From the NCBI RefSeq assembly GCF_030272615.1, contig NC_081408.1, positions 767,533,330 through 767,597,329 on the forward strand: a stretch of DNA of 64,000 bases. Reading direction: 5' to 3'. The translations under genes were made by a program, and so were the position numbers. Of the stretch, positions 54,801 through 64,000 are shown in pieces (positions within the stretch are counted from its first letter, which is position 1; each line of letters begins with the position of its first letter). This DNA is from Cryptomeria japonica (lineage: Eukaryota; Streptophyta; Pinopsida; Cupressales; Cupressaceae). Under the pieces are notes generated by a model. The model was not told the origin of the DNA. It ran no database searches and saw only the letters and a list, made by a program, of their open reading frames with translations.

Positions 54801-55680
54801 ATAATCCAGTTTTAGAGCTTTATTTATTACAGGCTTCTATTTTGTACTTTGAATTGTTCAAACTATATAGGTTGCCAATATAGGAAATAAGGGACTATGG
54901 TGCACGGGCACTTAGCAATTTTTGTTGAGTTTGTTTCCAGGATTGTGGAATCATGTTTTTATTTTTGTAATAAGTCCAAGAGGCCATTGAGTGTGTGCTC
55001 AAATGATTGTAAGGGCCCTAAGAGTCTTTGTTTGGCCATTGTTGGCATATGAACTCTTAAGGGTGCCAGGTAGAGCACTTAATAGGATAAGTTTTTTTTG
55101 GTTAATGTAGGTTAGCTAATGTTGTTTTGAGTTTGTTAAGGTCATATGAGTCATTTGAAAGTAAACAATTTTGGGTTTGAGAAAATTTGCTCACCTATGC
55201 AACAAATTGCAAAATTTGCAAAAGTTGCAAAAGTTGCAAAAGGTGCAAAAGTTGCAAAAGTTGCAAAAGGTGCAAAACTTGTAAAAGTTGCTCACAACAA
55301 CTTTGCAACATTTTCAGACACCAATGGTTAGTTGGTTGACACAATTAATAAAGGATATTTCCTGCACATATTATTAATGCAATTTTTTCTTTCCTTTAAT
55401 TCTCAAAATATGAAAAACTAACTGTCATCTTTTTTGGGAAAACAAACATTCAATCCAACAATCGTCAGGTCACAAAGAAACTATCGGACTAATGGCTTAA
55501 TGTTTCCAAACTGATAAGAAGTTTATAACTACCACCCATTGACACTAAGGTCATAACACAACCAAGGCCCAAATTACACATAAACTGCATTGACCATGAA
55601 TACGTTGCATTCAATGTAAGAGGCACAATGCCTGTTTTGTTCAAGCAAACAAGAAGTAAACCAAAATCAAAGAACAAATG
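54800..55680. other. No gene recognised (copy B only)
   Basis: Unique sequence. It contains the 9-bp minisatellite at 55198-55290. No LTR for the chromovirus could be found here. Confidence 0.5.
55198..55290. repeat. 9-bp minisatellite (GCAAAAGTT)n
   Basis: About ten units of GCAAAAGTT/GCAAAAGGT. In one plus frame this gives a KVA/KGA peptide repeat, which looks accidental. Confidence 0.9.
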
Positions 55681-55756
55681 CTAAAAATAGAAGAGAGGGA
55701 TGGAGATGCCCTTGCATCAGACTCCCTAGGAAGAAAGAAAATCATGAGCTACTACT

Positions 55757-56260
55757 CATGAAGTATTCCATAAAATGACCCAACTTAAGCATGTCAAACT
55801 CAATCAGCTAAGAGGCATCCTCAAGAGAATGATCTTTCCATTTGACCAAGTAGAAAAAGTATTCATGCTGGCAGGTTTTCTTTAACAGTTGTTTATCCAA
55901 AATACAATCTATACTTTACGAAGGGAAAGAATTTATTTGTAGTTCCTGAGGGACTAATTTGTTTGCATCTATCATACCTTCATTCACACTCCCTTTATAG
56001 GGATATAAATCTACTATATTGAAGATGGGAGAGATGCCCAAATCTGAAGACAAAGCTATCTCATAATCATTGGTAAAAATAATTCCTAGTATTCAACAAG
56101 GACCAACCTTCTTCATGTGAAGTTTATTGTACATCCCAGTAGGAAACCTCTCCTTTTGAACATGATCCAAGACAAGGTCTCCAACCTGAAAAATGAATTT
56201 CTCTCTATTTCTTGTCAATATGTTATTTATACCACTAATTTCTTATTTCAATGTTCATAT
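55757..56260 (-). pseudogene. Integrase C-terminal domain and chromodomain remnant
   Basis: Minus strand: FQVGDLVLDHVQKERFPTG, MYNKLHMKKVGPC and LGISPIFNIVDLYPYKGS, the usual chromovirus integrase tail. Then after about 60 codons comes EYFFYLVKWKDHSLEDAS-stop-LIE, a chromodomain (YLVKWKG...DASW) whose Trp codon became TAG. The chromodomain would direct insertion to particular chromatin. Confidence 0.8.
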
Positions 56261-56439
56261 TCATTGCTTCCTGTAGATCATGGATGGCTATAGAAAAATC
56301 TTCACCATTTGTAGTGTGTTTCTCCATCCCACCATGATCTCTAAGTTCAAACATATCCTATAGGTGCATTATATATAAAATATATAATGAACCAAACCTT
56401 GTACTTTTGTTTGGAGAATCACTATAAGTGAACTATGTT

Positions 56440-56720
56440 TGTTCTAATACTAGATCCTAACTACCAGGTGTTTTCCCATCAAGACGCCTTAGCATATTAC
56501 CAAGACTCTTGTTTACAACCCCAGTTTGACAATCCATTTGTGGATTCTAAGTAGAACTGAAACACAAATTAGTTTCCAACCTCTTCCAATGTGTCCTCCA
56601 AAAATGTCCCACAAACTTTGAATTGTGATCGAATACTATACTTGTTCTATCCAAAAACAAATGGTATGCACAACTTGTTATCCTTGAACAACAAGCCCTC
56701 CTATGGCATATAATCTATCT
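56440..56720 (-). pseudogene. Partial integrase core with lost catalytic Glu
   Basis: After GLLFKDNKLCIP the minus strand jumps to VFDHNSKFVGHFWRTHWKRL, so the zinc-binding part and first catalytic Asp (roughly 100-120 codons) are deleted. The second Asp is present (VFD). The usual HPQTDGQTEVVNRSLGN appears as NPQMDCQTGVVNKSLGN: the catalytic Glu is Gly (GAG to GGG) at about 56529-56531. Confidence 0.8.
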
Positions 56721-58197
56721 ATGGTCCTCTATCTCTACTGATAGGACTAATGTAATCTTTGAATGCTTCCTTCAAATTGGCATCATCTTCCCACAACTCC
56801 TTCAATCTTTCAAAACCAACTATATTCGTTTGTATTTCTTGCAACAATAAATTCTTCCTTCTTAATGCATCATCAACCCTATTTATTTTCCCAATTTTAT
56901 GGTTCAATACAAAGTTAAATTTTTTAAGATATTCTATCCATTTAGCATGCCTTTGATTTAACTTATGCTGAATATTTATGAATTGTAAAGCATGATTATC
57001 AGTATACACCACAAATCATATAGGAAACAAGTAATGTCTCCATTTCTTCAATGATTGTACCAAGGCATAAAAGTCAATATCACAAGATGAATACTTTGTC
57101 TTAGCCTCATTCAACTTTTCCCTAAGTAAGCCACTGGTTTCCATTCTTTACTGAGAACAACCCCAATAGCTAAACCACTAGAATCACACTCAACTTGAAA
57201 CACTTTATCAAAATCAGGTAAAACAAGGATAGGCTTCTCAATAACCTTTTTTTTAAGAAATATAAAACTTTCTTTAGCACTTTTATTCCATCCAAATGGT
57301 CTTTTACTTCTCCTAATAGTTTCAATAATTGGAGCAACAACATGACTAAAATTCCTTATAAATTTATGATAAAAAATAGCAAGAACATGAAAAATCCTTA
57401 CCTCCATTGCACTTCTTGGTGTAGGAAAATCAAGAATGGCCTAGACCTTTTCTTCACCAATTTTTAAGCCATCTTTGGATACCTTAAATCCCAAGTAGAT
57501 TAGTTCAGTCTCCAAAAAACATACAATTCTTGATGTTGATCTGCAATTTCTCCTCATGCAATCTCCTTATTACCATCCTCAAATGCTCCGGTCTATGTTC
57601 CTCCTTTAATCTACTAAAAACCAAAATATGATCATCCAAATATACGATCACAAACTTCCCAAGGAAAAATTTCAATACCTTATTCAACAGTCTCATAAAA
57701 GTAGTAGGTGTATTAGAGAGTCCAAATGACATGACCAACCACTCGTAAAGACCATCATTAGTCTTAAATGTTGTCTTCCACTCATCTCCAGATCTGATCC
57801 TAATATAATGGTAACCACTTTTAAAATCCATTTTGGAAATTTACATAGAGCCACTCAAACAATCCATTGTATCCTCAATTTGAGGAATAAGAATTCTATA
57901 TCTAATTTTTATCTTACTAATAGCCCTAAAATTTGTGCGCATTCACCACTCAGCTTCCTTTTTTGGTACTAAAATGGTAGGAACAACACAAGGGCTAAGA
58001 CTTTCCCTTATCAAACCTTTCTGAAGTAGCTCTTCAACTTTCCTTCTAATCTCCTCATTCTCCTTAGGTGTTAACTTATATTGAGCCTTATTTGGAAGGA
58101 TAGCCTCGGGAATCAGATCCATGTGATGACTTATGCTTCTAATAGGTGGCAATGCATCCAGCAACTCTATTGCAACAATGTCTTTGTACTTCTCCAA
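56719..58197 (-). pseudogene. Chromovirus RT and RNase H pseudogene
   Basis: Minus strand: HHMDLIPEAILPNKAQYKLT and EEIRRKVEELLQKGLIRES; then [40 protein letters not shown] and the catalytic [10 protein letters not shown] near 57620-57645; then FGWNKSAKESF, VECDSSGLAIGVVLS (RNase H Asp) and MVYTDNHALQFI, RHAKWIEYLKKFNF, VDDALRRK (usually VADALSRR). All are standard for gypsy chromoviruses. Separate frames with breaks near 57840, 57450 and 57050. Confidence 0.9.
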
Positions 58198-58779
58198 AAT
58201 GGACCTTGTATTTCTTGAGGTAATTCTTCCAATCTTGTTGAAGTAAGGACAAGCTTGGGCTTAAGTACCAAAGCACGAGTAAACTCTTTTTCCTTCATGG
58301 CCTAAATGAATTCATTTCCACTCACCAACATAACTTTCCTACTACTACAACCACTACTGTCTCCTTCTTTCTCTTGGAGAGGCATTAAGATATGTTTAAC
58401 TCCATCCTTCTCTATGGTATAAGTGTTCTCACTTCTTTCATGCACCGCTTTCCTATCAAATTACGATGATCTTCTGAGAAATACATGGCACACATCAATG
58501 GCCATTATATCACATAATACACTATATTTATAACCACCAATCTGAAAATGAACACAAGCCTACTGACTTATCGGCAATTGATGCCCTTTCTACAACCATG
58601 ACACCTTTTACTAGCTATGCCCATATTGGTTGCTCTTGAAGCATTTCCCATTGAACTCTCTTCCTTTACCTTATGAACCTCATCTTCCATATGATCTTCC
58701 TTTATTTTGATATCGTCCTCTATCATTACTAGCTACTCTACTACAATGGTGGGTGTTACCAACAATAATATTTAAGTCG

Positions 58780-59345
58780 CGTCGCCTTAACTAGCAAGGA
58801 AAGGAAAGGGCGAAAAAGGCAAGTAACAAAAAACCAATTTTGGGATTACTCGTCATTAAGAGACAAGTCCTTCAAAATAATGGCATGAGCCTACATCAAG
58901 ATTTCATGCAAGTGGATTCAAATTTTGAAATCATTAGCATACGCACCCATCCCCGCCAACTTGTTTGTCGCACAGTTGCCTTCCTGTCTCACATGGCAAA
59001 ACCTGATGTCTCCTCATGAAGTAAGGAGAGAATTAGACTTGGCAATGAGATGGTTGGATTTCCAATCCAATTTTGTTGCCCCTTTGAGCATCATGATGGT
59101 GTTTCTAGAGTCACCTTCAACAATGATGTGTTTAAGTCCCTTATTCCTAGCTGTGATCAACCAATGGTAAATAGTTGTCACTTCAGCCATGCTTGAAGTT
59201 TGAATTCTATAATCTTCCACATAGTCAAGGATGAGGCTACCACATGAGTCTCAAATCACTCCACCCCCTCCCACTTGACCGGGTTGCCCCTAGATGACCC
59301 ATCAAAATTCAGCTTCAACCAAACAATAGCGGGAAGGTCCATGAT
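58780..59345 (-). pseudogene. LINE RNase H fragment (copy B only)
   Basis: Minus strand: VWLKLNFDGSSRGNPVKWEG (first Asp), SSMAEVTTIYHWLITARNKG (Glu), LKHIIVEGDSRNTIMML (Asp), then CATNKLAGMGA (last motif, Asp replaced by Asn). It differs from the LINE RNase H at 61038-61613, so it comes from another LINE family. It abuts the chromovirus. 59346-59577 shows nothing. Confidence 0.75.
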
Positions 59346-59577
59346 CTAATCCAAAAGTTAATGTACTAAACATACATAATTAAATTCTAATAAAATATTT
59401 ATTTAATTAAAATTAAAATTAAAACTCCAAATCCCCTTAAAAACCTTTAATCAAAATTAATTATTTTTAATAAATAAAACTCAAAATATTACATCTAATT
59501 GCCGAGCATGATTAATACTAATGTAGTTTTTGAATAATGCCTTTTCATTGTCCACTTCATAAATCAATGTGCCAAAC

Positions 59578-61016
59578 ACTATTCGAGAAAAATTCGAAGT
59601 TAGTACATCACGTAAAAACCATGAGTTAGTTCGGTCACAAAAAGACCCTACTAAATATATCATTTTTCAGTATGGAGAATGTCTTATGAATGAAGGAAAA
59701 GTTTTAAATCTCATTAAAAATATATCATTTTTAACATTATCTGACAACTGGCTCATCTGGTATTTTACAATTTCATGTACTCTCTCATCTTTTGTACTAA
59801 TATAAAGAGCATAAATAAAGTTTTTAGGCTTAGAAGGTTAAATGGGCTCTCGAAAGGGAAATGCCTAAACTAGCTCAGCTTAATCAAAACCCATTACATT
59901 TTAAAGCTTCACTTAGCTTACGAGTATGTTCAGTAAACAGGGTTTACAATGTAGTTGAATATTTTCTCTCTGTCTCGATATAATTTTCTGTTGTTTTACC
60001 CTTTCCTTGCTTGTTTAAAATATAAATGAGTTATATTTGTAACAGTTTCTCTCTTTTTATTTCCCTAAAAATTAGAGGTCTGCGCTCAAGACTAGACCAT
60101 TATCTCAAAGTGAGTCTTGTCTTGAATATTTCTCTTAGCTTGAATATTTCTTCAAATCTCTAATATTTATAGACAGTGCAAAAGTCTTGGTTTAATTTGA
60201 ATATATACTACTTTGCAGATATGAGGACCGAGAGAAAATCAACTCGATCGAACTGGCTATTTGTCCAATTTCACTTCAATTCTCAATGCACAAAAACCCA
60301 ATCATATGAATTTTGTTATATTTTTGTAAATAACACATCATTATAAAATGCAATGAAGAAAGTTGAATTATACTACTTTAATAGACATAAAAAAAAATCT
60401 ACCCATTTTTTAAATGATTAAACAACTCTTACATATTTTTAAATATAATATTATATCTTTCATGTCTTAATATCTAATATTCAATAATATCTATTAACAA
60501 AAGAATGTCATAACCAATTAAAAGTATCATTAAATACATTCAAAATATGTAATTGATGAAAGAAAAGAATAGTGAATAACTCACACAAAATTTGGTTTAG
60601 ATTGACCATACTAACACCTCAAGTTTTCTTGCATTCACTTTACCAAAACCCATATCTAAAATGTCATTGACGTAAAATTTATAAACACAAAACAAAGTTT
60701 GCTTAGGAAAGAAAGCAACGTATTCAAAATCGGTTCAGATGGTAAATGAAATATAGCTTTAAAAATTTAGGAATGAACTTAAATAGGGTAAAAGGGATGG
60801 CCTCATCCACAATATTAAACTATTTACTATTTACATTTTGCTTGCCTTTTTTTTTCATAATTTAGCTATTTCATTACATTTAGAAGTCGTCTGAACATAA
60901 TAATGTGGAAATAAAAATCTTTAAATATTGATTAAATATTAAAAAAATTAAAATATTATTATATTTTTAATAATTTATAGTATTATATTAATTATATTTA
61001 TAATCTTATATATATA
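59578..61016. other. AT-rich shared region, no gene recognised, copy B
   Basis: Matches 22827-25083 with ~810 bp missing at 60303 (cccaatcatatg joins sequences that are apart in A). No domain recognised. Confidence 0.5.
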
Positions 61017-61037
61017 TATGAAGGGGTAAAAACTTTA

Positions 61038-61613
61038 TTAAGAATTAGAAAAGAGTACTACAATCACAACTAGGGGACCCAGCCCCAAAAACTTAAGAAT
61101 CAAAACTATAAATCCAAGAACAAAACCAACTATCTTCCAGATTCCTATCCTCCTCAAGGAGTTGATCCAAATCCTGACGTAACTCAAGGACATCTGCATC
61201 CAATCCTCAATCTTCCAGCCATCATCATGCTCGGAAGCCAATTTGGCCAAACAGTCAGCTACTTGATTCCACTCCCTCAGAATATGAACAAATGAAACCT
61301 CCTCCATTTAGCAACTAACCTGAAGAACTCGCTGAACAACCAAGGCTAACTGCCAATTAATATCAGACCTTATCTTAATCAACAAGTTAATCAAGATCTA
61401 AGAATTAGCCTCACAAATAACCCTTCGCCATCCCAAGGCACAAGCCCTCTCTACATCATAAAGAATTGCCAAACCCTCCATGAGATTAACAATCTTCTCC
61501 CCCTCATGAACTGAGAAAATATATATCATCAAACCCTCTACATCCCTAGCAGCCCCACCAATCCTAGCAGGTCTAGGGTTGCCTCTAGAAGAACCATCAG
61601 TGTTGATTCTCAA
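61038..61613 (-). pseudogene. LINE RNase H domain pseudogene, copy B
   Basis: Minus strand RINTDGSSRGNPRPARIGG and VSFVHILREWNQVADCLAKL, in two frames as in copy A (61398-61613 and 61038-61307). Confidence 0.85.
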
Positions 61614-61916
61614 AACACCAGCTGGAGGAGGTAGTCACCGACCCATCCTCTGCACTCTCCTGTACCCAATCTTGTATCTCTTGAAACCTCCATAAAATGA
61701 CTAAATCCCTTGTAGACCAAGTCTTTCCATCAACTGTGCATCCCCTTTCCCCAAGGGGAAAACCACTTCACTCTTAGGTGCAACCATCTCTTGTATCATA
61801 CCTAACATGCACATCCACTCTTGCTGACCTATCAAATTCACACCATAAAATATCCTAGGATTTCGCTCCAACCAAATTTGCCATAGAAGAAAAGTAGGTC
61901 CAACATACCAGACATC

Positions 61917-62950
61917 CTACAAAAAGGAGGTCATCAAGGGGGGCCTTCCCATACTATCCCAGAACTCCACCAAAGAGGAAGCATGAACACAAGGTTGTCT
62001 CCAAACTTCCCACCACCAATGCCAAAGTTGCATAACAAAGGAGCACCTGATGGACAAGTGCAAGGAATCTTCCTCGTCTTTCCTACATAGAACACAAATA
62101 GAAGGCCCTTGAAAACCATGTTTACGTATATTATCCCAAGTCAAGCAACTATTCCAAGCCAAAGTCTAGACAGAAATTAGATTTTGACCACAAGATCTTA
62201 TTCCACACCCTCTTCCACCAATTAACCTCTGCCCTAGCTAGCTTTTGAGCCAATAACCCCTGATAACCAGAAGCAACAAAGTAGATCCTCTTAGAATTAT
62301 GGGTCCATGCCTGAATGTCTTCTTCCGGGAGAGAACTACAATGCCTACTACACAAAATCTTGTGAAGCTCAACACTCTCCTCTTGCATTCCCATATCTAG
62401 CCACTTAGCGAGATCCTTCCAACAAGCCCTCACCAAATAGTCATAAAAGGAGAAGGACTTGAATTCACTCACCCTATCCCAACCAGCTACAAGAAATCTT
62501 TAGCGCAAAGGAATCAAGTGAGGAAACTGTGAGGTAAGAGGAGGGAAACCATCCCAAGAATCTGACCAAAAAAGGGCTTCAGTACCCCACCTACAGATCC
62601 AAATAAACCATCCTTGATGAGGTTTTCACGCTTCTACAAAGTATTCCAAATCACCAAACCTTTCCCCACAAGAGGGTATCTAGGAATATCATAATGAGGA
62701 GCTCCAGGAAAATATTTATGAGCAATTATTCTAGCCCACAAATGATCTTGCTCCACACACCATCTCCAGAAAAGCTTAGCAAACACAACTTCTCTGAACA
62801 ATGTTGATTGACTGAGCCCCAACCCTCCATATTGCTTTGGACTGCACACATCTTCCCACATTACCAAGATCCACTTGGAGGACCCCAATCATCCTCCCCA
62901 TAAAAACTCTCTCTCCAAAGAATCCAACTCCTTAAGGAACCCCACCAGAG
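61917..62950 (-). pseudogene. LINE RT C-terminal and zinc-binding region, copy B
   Basis: 62634-62888 (SSKWILVMWEDVCSPKQYGG), 62149-62472 linker, and 61917-62162 zf-RVT (WDNIRKHGFQGPSICVLC). A change splits the 26714-27022 frame earlier here, removing the EFLWGG part from the frame. Confidence 0.85.
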
Positions 62951-63199
62951 CCACCTAAAGCATACACCTATAAGTAGGGAGATTCTTCGCAATCGGCTTT
63001 AGAAGATGAACCCGCCCAGCAAAAGATAGCCATCTATGTGTCCAATGAGTGAATTTCATCCAGAACTTGTCAATAATACCCTGCCAAGAACCCTTGGGAA
63101 GACGACCAACAGATATTCAAATACCCAAATAAGTAAAAGGAATGGTCCCAACCTGAAACCTCAATATATTAGCAATTCTTCTCTAGATGGGTACTAGAG

Positions 63200-64000
63200 T
63201 ATTGAAGAAAAAAATGGAGGATTTATCCTCATTAATCAATTGTCTTGAAGCCACAAGATATATGTCCACCAACTACCTTAAAGAAGTAGCCTCCCTAGCA
63301 GTAGCCATGCCCATCAAGGCAGTATCATCAACAAACTACAAATGAGACTGCAAAAGCAAATCTCCACCCCAGCACCTGAATGATGCCTAACTCAACATTT
63401 CTTTTCAACAAATGTCCAAGCCCCTCAACAAGAAGTAGAAATAAGTATGGGCAGAGAGGATCCCCTTAGCGTATACTCCTAGAAGCCCCAAAAAAGATCA
63501 TAGTGGTCTCCATTTATCAACACTGAGAAGGACACTAAAGTAAAACAACTCATGACCCATTGGATCCACTCCTCACAAAACCAAAAAGCAACCAAGATCT
63601 TACGCAGGAAGGACCATTTAACTCTGTCATAAGCTTTATCCATATCCAACTTTATGAACATCATCTTCTTGTGGGAGCTAGCCATGGAATGAATAGTCTC
63701 TGTAGCAATAACAACTCCATCCAGAATTTTTCGACCCTCAACAAATCCACTATGTTCCTTTGAGATTAACCCCTTAAGCCACTTCTTCAACCTCTCAGCC
63801 ATTAATTTTGAAATAATTTCATATGTCACATTGCAAAGGGAAATAGGTTGAAACCAAGTTAGCCTATTCGCCCTTTCACACTTGGGAATGAGAGCAATGA
63901 AAGTAGAATTAAAAGCTCTTAACATCTATTTTCTCTTCTCAAACTCCTGGACAACCACCAAAAGATCCAACTTTATAATTTCCCAGAATTCTTGAAAAAA
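63200..64000 (-). pseudogene. LINE reverse transcriptase pseudogene, copy B
   Basis: 63479-63925 is open for 148 codons with QPISLCNVTYEIISK, GFVEGRKILDGV and MMFIKLDMDKAYDRVKW. It has the same end points as in copy A and about 10 residue differences. The FVDD box lies near 63320-63340. Confidence 0.9.

Larger units (their letters stand above)
55757..58740 (-). mobile_element. Decayed Ty3/gypsy chromovirus pol (copy B only)
   Basis: Minus strand, in order: RT N-terminus (58197-57943), RT (57831-57505), RT/RNase H join (57407-57111), RNase H end (57012-56719), partial integrase (about 56650-56440), integrase C-terminus (about 56250-56050) and chromodomain (about 55880-55757). Gag, most of the protease and both LTRs are not recognisable. 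Many stops and shifts. Confidence 0.85.
41091..64000. repeat. Segmental duplication, copy B
   Basis: Second copy of the region at 1-28067. Segments found only here are about 46684-46905, 48293-49431 and 54296-59577. It still matches copy A at the last base of the window (inside the LINE), so the right edge is not seen. The two copies share stop codons and frameshifts in their pseudogenes, so most decay came before they separated. It is either a true duplication or a second haplotype placed in tandem by the assembler; the sequence alone cannot decide. Confidence 0.95.
61017..64000 (-). mobile_element. L1-type LINE, copy B (5' end beyond window)
   Basis: Counterpart of 25084-28067, with the same truncations, stops and (TA)n tail. 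It runs off the right end of the window within the start of the RT domain. Confidence 0.9.

Noticed and set aside
55146-55331. 61-codon frame with Lys-Val-Ala repeats
   Set aside because: Produced by the 9-bp GCAAAAGTT minisatellite; no start context or homology.

Overview
The window looks like nuclear DNA from a large, repeat-rich plant genome. It is AT-rich, has no bacterial gene organisation, and nearly every recognisable reading frame is a retrotransposon fragment: Ty3/gypsy, Ty1/copia, a plant L1-type LINE with RNase H, and a chromovirus. A GT-AG intron, plant-type LTRs with an initiator-tRNA-Met primer site, and a PDS5 cohesin-factor relic also fit a plant. A gymnosperm is my best guess, but it is only an inference from repeat style. 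I see no intact ordinary host gene, tRNA, rRNA or CRISPR array.

Layout. Two long, same-orientation copies of one region (roughly 97% identical where I compared them by eye) fill most of the window: copy A (1 to about 28067) and copy B (about 41091 to 64000). Copy A starts before the window and copy B runs past its end. Within both, in order: (i) an LTR-bounded element on the minus strand carrying degenerate PDS5 sequence and two unrecognised reading frames; (ii) non-coding DNA with a 133-nt hairpin, a short tandem repeat and a MITE-like element; (iii) a 1.4-kb LTR-like block rich in ACCGG motifs; (iv) a GCGCGTACGCGC-type repeat cluster next to TA and CT microsatellites; (v) a 5'-truncated LINE. 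The copies differ in their middles. A has 12605-22826: a giant CT tract, a transposase-like pseudogene, a 360-bp tandem array and a defective copia element. B has 54296-59577: a tandem duplication, a decayed chromovirus pol and a LINE RNase H fragment. Several smaller indels also separate the copies.

Between the copies (28070-41090) lie a 1.7-kb array of palindromic repeats, AT-rich filler, a structurally complete non-autonomous Ty3/gypsy element (31626-39476, 5-bp target duplication, one 1147-codon gag-protease-like ORF and no polymerase or integrase), and a tandemly duplicated gypsy gag/protease fragment.

How the parts relate: the window is mainly a record of nested insertion and decay. 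Three elements appear to have needed enzymes from elsewhere: the gypsy gag-only element, the copia gag-pro derivative, and the PDS5-bearing LTR element. The most notable points are the PDS5 capture, the intact gag-only gypsy element with a repeated hairpin motif in its LTRs and leader, the intron-containing transposase-like pseudogene with nearby subterminal-type repeats, and the duplication itself, which could be a real tandem duplication or two haplotypes assembled end to end.
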